DNA from: an uncultured Candidatus Puniceispirillum sp.
GTDB taxonomy: Bacteria > Pseudomonadota > Alphaproteobacteria > Puniceispirillales > Puniceispirillaceae
NCBI GenBank assembly: GCA_905182545.1
Contig: CAJJBY010000010.1
Location: 1-64,000, forward strand
DNA length: 64,000 nucleotides
Direction: 5' to 3'
Positions 46,148-54,615 of this stretch are shown here, one piece after another. The notes below the pieces were generated by a model. It ran no database searches. It had not been told where the DNA came from and saw nothing but the letters and a program-made list of their open reading frames with translations. The stretch's first letter is position 1. Each line of letters opens with the position of its first letter. The translations under genes were made by a program, and so were the position numbers.

Positions 46148-47419
46148 TTATCTGGTTAGCAAAGACGGGAGCCAGGTGGAGGCTTCGGGAATCAGGATCA
46201 TCAAAATCCCATAAAGAATGCCAACGCCGACAAAAAGTGGCACCTCGCGGAATGCCTTGGCCGGGTTTTCCTGAATGACGCTGGCGCTTGTGTAAATGCC
46301 GACACAGACCGGCGGGGTGATCATGCCGATCCCGGCAAAGGCGACGAACACCACATATAGGTGCAGCAGGCTCTGGTTGAAGGACAGGGTGATCGCGGCA
46401 AAGATCGGCACGGTGAGATAAAAAACTGGAACGATCTCGACAAAGGTTCCGAGCAGCAGGCAAATGATCGCCAGCGCCACCCAGAACAGCGCAAACGTCG
46501 CGCCCATATCGGTGAAATAACTGACGATCTGTTGCGGGATCTGGCTGTAGGTCAGGACCACGCTGAGGAAGGTGGCGGTCGCAATGATGGCGAAAATGAT
46601 CGCTGTGATCGTCGCCGTTTCTTTGAGCGCAAGGCACAGCGATGCGAAGGTCAGTTCCCGGTAGATGAAAAATCCCATCACGATCGCCCAAACGCCAGCA
46701 ACTGCTGCTGACTCAGATGGGGTCAGCAGGCCAGCATAAATGCCGCCAAGAATGATAATTGGGGTGAATAATCCGGGCAGCGCGCCAAGAAAGCTGCGCC
46801 AGCGTTCCGCCGCCGAGGCCGGTTCCGGGTTCCGGATGTTGCGGCATTTGATCAGGACAACAATGACCATGAAGGCGAGAAGGATCAGCCCCGGGATGAC
46901 CCCGGCAGCAAAGGTCTGCGAGACCGGAACATTGGTAAGGGCGCTGAACAATATCGCGGCATTTGAGGGTGGGATCAGAGCTTCGAGAAGCGCGGCCGAG
47001 GCCGCCAGAACAATGACAAAGGGTCTGGGATAACCCTGATCGAGCATCTTTGGCATCATGATCGTGCCTACAGCCGTGATAGCGGCCAGAATGGAGCCAC
47101 AGAAAGCGGCAAAAAACCCCATGGCGATAACCATGGCAATGCCAAGACCGCCCGGCCAATGGCCGACAAGCGCCGTGGCAAAATCCACCAGGCGTTTGGC
47201 AGCGCCGCCACGGAGCATCACCATCCCGGCGAAAATGAACAAAGGCACGGCAACCAGAATGTGCTTTGTCATCGCGCCGAAGGAGACCTGAATCAAGGTT
47301 GACCAGGGCAGGCCAAGACCGAGAATGGCGGCGGCCGAGCTGCCAATACCGAATACCAAAAAGATCGGCACCGACATTAGCAACAGCAGGAGCGAAGAGA
47401 AGATTGCAAGCGCGTACAT
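46148..47419 (-). CDS. dctM: TRAP transporter large permease (DctM-like)
   Basis: The 423-aa, twelve-helix-type membrane protein shows AVPLFIFAGMVMLRGGAAKR, GFFAAFCGSILAAITAVGTI, LIPPSNAAILFSALTNVPVS and ITPPVCVGIYTSASV, all typical of DctM. It uses an ion gradient to import substrate delivered by DctP. It lies 3 bp after dctQ. Two spot-counted 60-nt lines (46261, 46441) are each 60% GC, above neighbouring transporter genes. Confidence 0.94.
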   Translation of the reverse strand: MYALAIFSSLLLLLMSVPIFLVFGIGSSAAAILGLGLPWSTLIQVSFGAMTKHILVAVPLFIFAGMVMLRGGAAKRLVDFATALVGHWPGGLGIAMVIAMGFFAAFCGSILAAITAVGTIMMPKMLDQGYPRPFVIVLAASAALLEALIPPSNAAILFSALTNVPVSQTFAAGVIPGLILLAFMVIVVLIKCRNIRNPEPASAAERWRSFLGALPGLFTPIIILGGIYAGLLTPSESAAVAGVWAIVMGFFIYRELTFASLCLALKETATITAIIFAIIATATFLSVVLTYSQIPQQIVSYFTDMGATFALFWVALAIICLLLGTFVEIVPVFYLTVPIFAAITLSFNQSLLHLYVVFVAFAGIGMITPPVCVGIYTSASVIQENPAKAFREVPLFVGVGILYGILMILIPEASTWLPSLLTR

Positions 47420-47422
47420 GGG

Positions 47423-47980
47423 TTAAATCTTCTCCAGGCTTTTGGTTGGGCTAGTCTGGGACGGATCATTGGGCGTTGGGCCACCCAGCGCCACGAGTTC
47501 AGCCAGAATCAGCTCCAGCGCGAATAAGATCATTATCCCAAAGCCGCAAGGAAAGGCCAGATACACCCACCATACCGGGATTTCGATTTCCAGCTCCATG
47601 ACCTGTCCCAGCATAAAATAGAGGCTGGTGGCCTCAACCCCTGCGACAAGAAAGACGATGGATGACAGCAGGGCGATCACCGCAATAATCAGTCTGAGGA
47701 CCGATAATTGCCGTGGGGCCAGAAGATTGTTCAGGATATCCACCTTGATATGGGCGCCGGATTTCAACAACGGCCCCAGAAGTGGGAAGACAAGCCAGCT
47801 AGTGAGGATTGGTGGCAGTTCGATGAACCAATCATAGCCAGTGCCGGAGGCATATCTGATGAGCGCGCTCAAGAACAGCGCAAGCACCATGTTGGCAACA
47901 ATGAAAATCGCCAGCAGATAAATCGCTTTCTCAAGCCATTCATTCAGCTTGGACAAAGACGCAAGCGCGGCTTTCAACAC
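47423..47980 (-). CDS. dctQ: TRAP transporter small permease (DctQ-like)
   Basis: The 185-aa product has four helices in the DctQ pattern, with YDWFIELPPILTSWLVFPLL and GAHIKVDILNNLL as the conserved core. It partners DctM in the membrane. It lies 36 bp downstream of dctP and 3 bp upstream of dctM. Confidence 0.92.
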   Translation of the reverse strand: MLKAALASLSKLNEWLEKAIYLLAIFIVANMVLALFLSALIRYASGTGYDWFIELPPILTSWLVFPLLGPLLKSGAHIKVDILNNLLAPRQLSVLRLIIAVIALLSSIVFLVAGVEATSLYFMLGQVMELEIEIPVWWVYLAFPCGFGIMILFALELILAELVALGGPTPNDPSQTSPTKSLEKI

Positions 47981-48016
47981 AGCGCCTGCCTTGTTGTTTT
48001 GAGTGCGGGATGCAAG

Positions 48017-49045
48017 CTAGTTGGCAGCATATTGCTGGGCCTTGACCAGCGTATCCTCATCGAACATGTCTGCCATTGCCGGCATCACCTCATCCTGCAT
48101 CAATTTATTGAACTTTGCTTTCTCGGCACCGCTGAGTTCGGTGACAACGCCGCCACGCTCAATAAATTTCTTCAAGGTATCCTCACCCGCGCCCAGAATG
48201 TTATCGGTTGCGATCTGGCCGACTTCAGCGCCAACAGTCAAAACCAGCTCCCGCAAATCATCAGGCAGGCTGCTCATCCAATCGCGGTTGGCCATGATGT
48301 AAGCATCGGCAAAATACTGATAGGGCTTTTGACCATAGGCCAGATATTCCCACCAGCTGTAGGCTTCAATTGATCCCGGAGGGCTGTTGATCGTGTCGAT
48401 CATGCCGGTCTGAAGCGAAGTGTAGACCTCACCAGTTGGCAGTGAGACAGCGTTGGCACCAAGCGCCTTCCACATCGGAAGCTCACTCTTCAACAGGCGG
48501 CGGGCTTTCAGCCCCTTCATCACGTCAATGCCGGTCAATTCACGGGCGCTGCTGAAGGTCATCACCGGACCAACAGGGTTATACATGATCAGCTGCGATT
48601 TGCTCTTTCTGGTGATATCCCCCCAGATTTCCTGGCCCTTGTCCGAATTCAGGAAAAATCCACGCTGCTGTTCATAGGAGGCAAACAGACCGGGATAGGA
48701 GGCAACATTGAAATTCTTGTTGATCGGCGGAAAGCTGACAACGCCGACAACGCCGCCAAGTTCAACAGCGCCGGAGGTGATGGCGCCAAGAACCTCTCTG
48801 ATGCCGAAAAGCTGTTTGGAGGGGTAATATTCGATCTTTAGCCGCCCACCGGACCTTTTTGTCACCTCATCGGCAAACATCTGTGAATGGATCGAGCTTT
48901 GATGGGTTGGACTCCAATGTCCAGACATGCGCGCGACAATCTGGTCAGCAACGGCCTGAAATGAAGTGAGCGATATTGTCAGGGCAATGCCCAATGCAAC
49001 CGGTTTGGTGGCGCCACGCAAGGTGGCCGAAAGAAGCCTTCTCAT
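48017..49045 (-). CDS. dctP: TRAP transporter solute-binding protein (DctP-like)
   Basis: The 342-aa product has an N-terminal signal peptide (about 1-33) and the DctP fold: FADEVTKRSGGRLKIEYYPS, GAVELGGVVGVVSFPP, ARRLLKSELPMWKALGANAV and LQTGMIDTINSPPGSIEAY (ligand-contact helix). TRAP systems commonly take up organic acids; the substrate here is not evident. The ATG follows AGGAGG in leader copy B. Confidence 0.93.
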   Translation of the reverse strand: MRRLLSATLRGATKPVALGIALTISLTSFQAVADQIVARMSGHWSPTHQSSIHSQMFADEVTKRSGGRLKIEYYPSKQLFGIREVLGAITSGAVELGGVVGVVSFPPINKNFNVASYPGLFASYEQQRGFFLNSDKGQEIWGDITRKSKSQLIMYNPVGPVMTFSSARELTGIDVMKGLKARRLLKSELPMWKALGANAVSLPTGEVYTSLQTGMIDTINSPPGSIEAYSWWEYLAYGQKPYQYFADAYIMANRDWMSSLPDDLRELVLTVGAEVGQIATDNILGAGEDTLKKFIERGGVVTELSGAEKAKFNKLMQDEVMPAMADMFDEDTLVKAQQYAAN

Positions 49046-49047
49046 TT

Positions 49048-49272
49048 ATTCCTCCTCGTGATGCAGTCCCTTTATAATCCAAATGAATCAGTGACTTGCA
49101 TTTGACTATGCAGAAAATCGGTCGACCGACAGACTCTTGCTTTACCCAATTATTGGCATTTCAACTATGGGATTACCAAGAATTGATAACAAATATAATT
49201 TGCAAATAAATACATTTGTATAACGTATAGGTTTTATTTTTTAATTCGGATTGCCTATTCAGACAAAACTGC
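49048..49272 (-). repeat. Duplicated leader/promoter region, copy B (before dctP)
   Basis: This is the partner of 45843-46066 in the same orientation, one base longer (extra T near 49161). With copy A it exactly brackets the dctPQM operon. The same putative dyads and AGGAGG site are present, so both binding-protein genes should respond to the same regulator. Confidence 0.93.
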
Positions 49273-49378
49273 TCAGACTAATTTGCTTGCAAGATGAAAC
49301 AGTAACCAAAGCGAAGGGCCCGACGTGACGCCAAAGCTGCTGGATGACGAAGACCATAACCAGATTTTAGGGAATAAT

Positions 49379-50137
49379 ATGCGTGGGCTGGTTCAGATAT
49401 TTGCTGTTGGCGGCGGAGGCTTTACCCATTCGCAAGATGGTGGCGGCAGTGATGGGCTGCTTGAAGATCGTCTGCTGGCGTTGGTTGGGCCGGTTGCCAA
49501 ACTGAAAATCGGCTATATCGGCCACGCCAATAATGATCGGGCGGATCGTCTCAAGGCTTTTTATGCGCGGTTTGAGGGCTGTGCGCGAACAACGCATTTG
49601 CCGATAACGGCAGATGCGGCGATGGCACAGGATTTTTTGCAGGATCTGGATATTCTTTATGTTGGCGGGGGAACAACAACAGCAATGCTGTCACATTGGC
49701 GCAAATCAGGCATTGCCGATTTATTGGTGGCAGCGATACGCCGGGGGCTTGTCGCATCCGGGGTTAGTGCCGGAGCGATTTGCTGGTTTTCCGACTTGCT
49801 GTTGAAAACCGGAGATGATTGTTTTGAACCCCAGTTTGAACAGCATAAGGGGCTTGGGCTTATTGCCGGAAGCGCCTGCCCGCATTTCAGTAGCGAGCCA
49901 GCCCGAAAACAGGCCTTTGAAGCGGCGATTGCCAGTCAGAAATTACAATCAGGAATCGCCATTGATGATGGTGTTGGCGTGCATATTATCAATGGTGTTG
50001 TTGCCGAGATTGTGTGCGCCCGCAGCAGCGGGTCGGCTTATCTGCTAGCACCAGATGGTGACATGAATACCCATCAGGCGCTCACTGACGGTCATCGGCT
50101 TGGAATGGGGTCAACAAACGGGGATGCAAGCGTATGA
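49379..50137 (+). CDS. Peptidase S51-family protein (dipeptidase E / cyanophycinase-like)
   Basis: The 252-aa product has FAVGGGGFTHSQDGG at the start, ILYVGGGTTTAMLSHWR and the nucleophile elbow GVSAGAICWF (Ser), then IDDGVGVHIING. This is the class I glutamine amidotransferase-like fold of PepE. Such enzymes cut Asp-X dipeptides or cyanophycin-type peptides. ATG 49379 follows AGGGA; GTG 49325, after GAAGGG, would add 18 residues. It is divergent from dctP across leader copy B. A peptidase beside a peptide-type ABC transporter fits peptide use (inference). Confidence 0.8.
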   Translation: MRGLVQIFAVGGGGFTHSQDGGGSDGLLEDRLLALVGPVAKLKIGYIGHANNDRADRLKAFYARFEGCARTTHLPITADAAMAQDFLQDLDILYVGGGTTTAMLSHWRKSGIADLLVAAIRRGLVASGVSAGAICWFSDLLLKTGDDCFEPQFEQHKGLGLIAGSACPHFSSEPARKQAFEAAIASQKLQSGIAIDDGVGVHIINGVVAEIVCARSSGSAYLLAPDGDMNTHQALTDGHRLGMGSTNGDASV

Positions 50138-50270
50138 GACGGGGTGAAGGGTCGGGCCGATCAAGAATGGGGCGCAACAGGCGGGACAAAAACGCCGCTG
50201 TTAACCCTGTCGAAAGCGAGATGATATTGCGCAAGGCACTTCCTATTTTGCTGCCGCCAAGAGATCAAAC

Positions 50271-51185
50271 CTAAGGCGCAGATTTGATAATCGAATCATT
50301 TTTGAAAGCTGTGATTATGATGTCTGCCAATTGTCTGGTTTCCTGCGTCATCATGTCAATGCCACGGGTAATGATCGCAATGTGATATTTCATATTCTGC
50401 ACAATCGGCCGGATCATAACGCCACCTGACGCAACCGACATGCGCGCCGAAAACGGATCAACAATGGCCGGAACACCAGCCTCACGAACCAGTGCTGCAC
50501 CAGCCAGAACATTGGCAACACTATAGCGCGCATTGCTCTGAAATTTTTCAGCGAGGCTGGCGTCCATGCCTTGCATTTCAAGCGGGTAGACACTGCCAAA
50601 TGTCACAAATTCTACCTGGCCGGCAACATCCCTTAAATCGATGGGGTCTTCTGATTTTGCCAGAATATGATCCTCAGGGATTAAGGCGACATAATTCACC
50701 ATGGTCTGGTAAAGGATATCCACACCAACATAAGGCGGCGACCGCGAGACAATGCCAAGGTCAAATTGCTGCAGCCGGATTGCGTCGACAATGGCCGGTG
50801 TATTATGCGTATATATGATCGAATGGGTCAAATCATCTTGCCGGCGCATCTGGCCAAGAACCCGCGGCAAAAGCGATGTCGAAAATGTTGGAATGACACC
50901 AATGGAAATCTTGCCAACCGCCTTTTTGCGAATTGAGGCTGCCAGATCATCAAGCCGCTCAATATTGAGGAACGTGCTTTCAACCGCCAAATGAAAACGT
51001 CGTGCCTCAACAGTCGCGATAATGCCGCGCCCCTGACGAACAAAAAGGGCAAAACCAAGATTTAATTCAAGGTCGCGAATAAGCCGCGTGACACTTGGCT
51101 GTGAGACCAGCATTTGCTTTGCTGCACCAGTAATCGAACCAGTTTGCATAACAGCGTTAAAGGCCTTGAGTTGGCGAAAATTCAT
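50271..51185 (-). CDS. LysR-family transcriptional regulator
   Basis: The 304-aa product has the N-terminal winged helix (FRQLKAFNAVMQTGSITGAA, KQMLVSQPSVTRLIRDLE) and the periplasmic-binding-like effector domain from about residue 90 (KISIGVIPTFSTSLLPRVLG). It is divergent from the hydroxyacid oxidase gene with only 64 bp between starts, the classic LysR arrangement, so it probably controls the 51.2-55.7 kb operon and perhaps the nearby transporters. The effector is unknown. Confidence 0.93.
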   Translation of the reverse strand: MNFRQLKAFNAVMQTGSITGAAKQMLVSQPSVTRLIRDLELNLGFALFVRQGRGIIATVEARRFHLAVESTFLNIERLDDLAASIRKKAVGKISIGVIPTFSTSLLPRVLGQMRRQDDLTHSIIYTHNTPAIVDAIRLQQFDLGIVSRSPPYVGVDILYQTMVNYVALIPEDHILAKSEDPIDLRDVAGQVEFVTFGSVYPLEMQGMDASLAEKFQSNARYSVANVLAGAALVREAGVPAIVDPFSARMSVASGGVMIRPIVQNMKYHIAIITRGIDMMTQETRQLADIIITAFKNDSIIKSAP

Positions 51186-51249
51186 TTTATCCCCTTTTGC
51201 TTAATCATACCTTTTTTCTATCAATTCATCCAATAATTATATTTGCCTA

Positions 51250-52479
51250 ATGATTAAGCCGACTGATAGCGTTTGTGCATGGCATCGACTGGGGTGGGTA
51301 TTGGGCAAACAACTATTTTCTGTAGCTGAGGCACGGCAAGTCGCAAAACGGCGGCTGCCGCGCATGATGTTTGATTTTATCGATGGCGCATCGGGTGATG
51401 AATCACTGCGTGATCTCAATTCAGCAATGATTGACCATATCAGATTGATGCCCCGCGTTCTGATTGATATTTCTGAGCGCGCAATGTCGGCATCTATTCT
51501 GGGACAGGAAACAGGTCTTCCTTTCGGGATCGCGCCAATGGGTATGTGCGCGCTGTCATGGCCGGGGGCTGATTTCAGTCTGGCGCGTGAAGCGGCAAAG
51601 CGGCGCATTCCTTTATGTGTGTCAACAGCATCGTCAATGGCGCTTGAACAGGTAATCGAGCTAGCCGAGGGTCATGCTTGGTTTCAGCTTTATGCTGATC
51701 AGTCAAACGGGTTTGTTGATGAATTGATCGACCGCGCCATTGCTGCCGATTATAAAGTGCTGATCCTGACCGTTGATGTGCCCATCCCTTCAGTGCGGAC
51801 ACGCGACAAACGCAACGGGTTTTCCTTTCCAATGAACTGGGGCGCGTCACAGATATGGGACTTTGCCAGCCACCCTAGATGGTCGCTTGAAACCGCGCTC
51901 CACGCGATCCGGCATCAAATGCCACAGCCAATGAACTATGCCACATCAAGCCAGAAGACAACCTTTGTGCGGAATGCTAGCCGAGCCGGTGCCGACTGGA
52001 ATTTTCTTGCCACTTTGCGTGACCGCTGGCCGGGTAAGCTGGTGGTCAAAGGGGTGCAATCGGTTGAGGATGCATTTCGCATAAAGACAATCGGGGCTGA
52101 TGCCATTTATGTGTCGAACCATGGTGGCCGCCAGCTTAATGCCGCGCCGGTGGCAATTGACTCGCTTGTCGAAATCCGCAATGCGGTTGGTGGCACGTTT
52201 CCGTTGATTTTTGATGGCGGTATCCGCAATGGCGAACATGTCATCAAAGCGCTAGCTGCTGGGGCAGATTTTGTCATGCTGGGTCGCAGTGTGATGTATG
52301 GCCTTGGTGCAGGCGGTGCGGCTGGTCTTGGGCAAATTCTGGATTTGATCGAAGCTGAAGCAAGTTCGGTGATGGGTTTGCTTGGATGCCGAAATATTGC
52401 CGAACTGGGCGCTGCAAATTTAGCTGAAAATTATGAAACATTGATGTTGCGAACGATGCTGGAAAGGGCTGCCGAATGA
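51250..52479 (+). CDS. FMN-dependent alpha-hydroxyacid oxidase/dehydrogenase
   Basis: The 409-aa product of the LldD/glycolate oxidase family oxidises an L-2-hydroxyacid to the 2-oxoacid. Visible motifs are FDFIDGASGDE, GIAPMGMCALSWPGAD, WFQLYADQ, DVPIPSVRTRDKRNGF, the active-site SNHGGRQL (His 291) and IFDGGIRNGEHVIKALAAGA plus DFVMLGR. A TTG start at 51301 (after GGTGG) would remove 17 poorly conserved residues. It is first in a four-gene operon and overlaps the ThDP gene by 4 bp. The exact hydroxyacid is not determinable. Confidence 0.9.
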   Translation: MIKPTDSVCAWHRLGWVLGKQLFSVAEARQVAKRRLPRMMFDFIDGASGDESLRDLNSAMIDHIRLMPRVLIDISERAMSASILGQETGLPFGIAPMGMCALSWPGADFSLAREAAKRRIPLCVSTASSMALEQVIELAEGHAWFQLYADQSNGFVDELIDRAIAADYKVLILTVDVPIPSVRTRDKRNGFSFPMNWGASQIWDFASHPRWSLETALHAIRHQMPQPMNYATSSQKTTFVRNASRAGADWNFLATLRDRWPGKLVVKGVQSVEDAFRIKTIGADAIYVSNHGGRQLNAAPVAIDSLVEIRNAVGGTFPLIFDGGIRNGEHVIKALAAGADFVMLGRSVMYGLGAGGAAGLGQILDLIEAEASSVMGLLGCRNIAELGAANLAENYETLMLRTMLERAAE

Positions 52480-54218
52480 CGCCACCCAAAAAGATAAGGG
52501 GCGGCGCATTGCTTGCGCGTGCCTTGCAGGAAAAGGGCGTTGAACATGTGTTCACCCTGTCAGGCGGGTTTTGCAATCCTGCGCTTGAAGGATTTATGGA
52601 ATGCCAGATGAAGGTGATCAACTGCCCGCATGAGCAGGTGGCTGGACATTTCGCCGACGGCCATACGCGGATCACGCGCAAACCTGCGGTTTGTCTTGTC
52701 GGGCCAGAGGGCTTTGCGAATGCCGTGCCAGCAATGATGGAGGCTTGGGGCGAACGTTCACCGGTGATTTTTGTCACTGGATCAAGCACGTTGAAACGTC
52801 AAGGTGCAGGCGGATTCAAGGAAATTGACGATGTTGCAATCGCCGCGCCACTAACGAAATATAGCGCCACCATAACCGATGGCGAACGCATCAATGAATT
52901 TGTTGACCGCGCCGTCAAAATTGCCACCAACGGCTATCCCGGGGCGGTTCATCTTAGCCTTCCTGTTGATATTATGTTTTCCCATTTTGCCGAAGATGCT
53001 GGCCGTGATGAGCGGCCATTTGATCTGAGCATACAACTGCCAGCGCGCGCATGGCCAGAACCAGCACGCCTTCAGCAATTGCTGCAAAAGCTCAATGCTT
53101 CCAAACGGCCGGTTCTGATTGGCGGACATGGTGTTTGGTGGGCCAAGGCCGAGGCAAAGCTTGAAGAGGCTGGCCGCCTGCTTGGCATTCCGGTGTTTAA
53201 CATCCCCTATCACCAAAAACTGCTAGGCGAAGAATGCGAAGCCTATATGGGGCTTGCCGATATCCATCAATATCATCCTTCCGCCGATGCGTTTCGTGAC
53301 GCTGATCTGGTGCTGATGGTTGGTGGCCGACTTGATAATCAGATGAATTTTGGCAATCCACCATTATTTCCGTCAAGCGCCGAACTGGTATGTGTCAACG
53401 GATCGCACGAAGAAATAGAGTTTAACCGCGCGGCTGATTTTGCCTTGTTATGTGATCCGGCTGCGTTTCTGGAAACCTTGGTTGCGCATCGGCAGAATCC
53501 CGATTTTCGCCTGCCCCGCGATTGGTATGATTTGAACCGGCAATGGCGCGCCGAATGGGTTGATAAGATGCTTGCCGATCTTGACCATGAAACGGCGCAG
53601 CCAGCATTTGAGGGTCGGATTCATCCCTTGCAATTAGCCCTTGATGTGCAGGGCGCGATGGGTGATGGCGACTGGCTGGTGATTGATGGTGGCAACACGC
53701 ATTTCTGGTCGGAAATTGCAGTAAATATTGCCGGCTTTCAGGGGAAAAAACTTGGTGGGATTTTGCATCCGGGCACCTTTAGCCTTTTGGGGGTTGGCGT
53801 GTCGTTTGCGGTATCGGCAAAAAATGTTGATCCCAACCGCAATGTTGTGCTGATCAGCGGCGATGGTGCCTTTCTGTCAGGGGGGTTGTCGATTGAGGCT
53901 GCCTTTCAAGAAAATCGTCCCATCGTAGTCGTGATTGATAATAATGGCGGGCTTGACTGTATTTCCCAGCAGCAGGAAAGGCTATTTGCCAGCGGCACGC
54001 ATTATGCCACCGATTTCCGTGATATTCCGTTTCACGCGATGTTTGAGGGGCTTGGCGGGCATGGTGAATTGGTCACAAGGCGCGAAGACATCATTCCGGC
54101 GGTGCAACGTGCCATGGCTAGTGGCAAGACGGCTTGTGTGAATGTCAAAGTGAAGGGGGTTATCAGCCCGATTGTTTTGGCAACCACATCAAAACGCGAC
54201 AAGGCGTCAATTGAATAA
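52476..54218 (+). CDS. Thiamine-diphosphate-dependent enzyme (acetolactate synthase-like fold)
   Basis: The 580-aa product has the three-domain fold of ThDP decarboxylases/lyases: GALLARALQEKGVEHVFTLS with catalytic Glu 53 (PHEQVAGHFADGHTRI), a middle domain (RPVLIGGHG) and the ThDP/metal motif GDGAFLSGG...DNNGG (about 462-490). Retention of the Glu argues against a glyoxylate carboligase. Coupled to an oxidase making 2-oxoacids, it may decarboxylate or cleave that product (inference). It could equally be an oxalyl-CoA decarboxylase- or lyase-like enzyme; specificity is not shown. Confidence 0.85.
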   Translation: MTPPKKIRGGALLARALQEKGVEHVFTLSGGFCNPALEGFMECQMKVINCPHEQVAGHFADGHTRITRKPAVCLVGPEGFANAVPAMMEAWGERSPVIFVTGSSTLKRQGAGGFKEIDDVAIAAPLTKYSATITDGERINEFVDRAVKIATNGYPGAVHLSLPVDIMFSHFAEDAGRDERPFDLSIQLPARAWPEPARLQQLLQKLNASKRPVLIGGHGVWWAKAEAKLEEAGRLLGIPVFNIPYHQKLLGEECEAYMGLADIHQYHPSADAFRDADLVLMVGGRLDNQMNFGNPPLFPSSAELVCVNGSHEEIEFNRAADFALLCDPAAFLETLVAHRQNPDFRLPRDWYDLNRQWRAEWVDKMLADLDHETAQPAFEGRIHPLQLALDVQGAMGDGDWLVIDGGNTHFWSEIAVNIAGFQGKKLGGILHPGTFSLLGVGVSFAVSAKNVDPNRNVVLISGDGAFLSGGLSIEAAFQENRPIVVVIDNNGGLDCISQQQERLFASGTHYATDFRDIPFHAMFEGLGGHGELVTRREDIIPAVQRAMASGKTACVNVKVKGVISPIVLATTSKRDKASIE

Positions 54219-54238
54219 CCGTGAACAGGGGGCAAATT

Positions 54239-54586
54239 ATGGCCGTTTTATCTTCTCACTTTTTGAACGCAATCGATGGAACCCATGCTGGCGCAGTGGC
54301 GGTTAGGCTGATGTCAATTGGCGATGATGGCCAGCGCGAAACGTTATTCACCGCCGAAAGTGACGCGCATGGACGATTTTCCCTTGGCTTTGATGCTGTC
54401 AGTGGGCAATCATATGAAATGGTGATCGCCAGCGGTGCCTATTTCAAGACAGCGGATTTACCAAGGTCAGGGGCACAGATTCTCGACGAAATCGTGGTGC
54501 GCTTTACCACGCCTGATCCGGACAGCAGCTATCATATTCCCGTCATCATGGCACCCAACAGCTATTCATGCTGGTGGTCGGCTTAA
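54239..54586 (+). CDS. Transthyretin/HIUase-like protein with altered C-terminal signature
   Basis: The 115-aa product aligns over the full length of 5-hydroxyisourate hydrolases: LSSHFLNAIDGTHA (His 7), HGRFSLGF (Arg 46), the YHIPVIMAPNSYS strand (His 99). The enzyme signature YRGS at the very C-terminus is replaced: it ends SYS-CWWSA rather than SYS-TYRGS. The core His-Arg-His set is kept. No urate or allantoin gene is nearby, so hydrolysis of a different cyclic compound is possible. ATG 54239 follows AGGGGGC. Third in the operon. Confidence 0.8.
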   Translation: MAVLSSHFLNAIDGTHAGAVAVRLMSIGDDGQRETLFTAESDAHGRFSLGFDAVSGQSYEMVIASGAYFKTADLPRSGAQILDEIVVRFTTPDPDSSYHIPVIMAPNSYSCWWSA

Positions 54587-54615
54587 TGGTCATAATATAT
54601 AGTGAGGCGTAACTG

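Noticed and set aside
52476-54218. Glyoxylate carboligase or classic IlvB
   Set aside because: The catalytic Glu is retained, unlike in glyoxylate carboligase, and there is no IlvN-type small subunit or ilv neighbour.
54239-54586. Genuine 5-hydroxyisourate hydrolase of urate breakdown
   Set aside because: The YRGS signature is lost and no uricase, OHCU decarboxylase or allantoinase gene is in the window.
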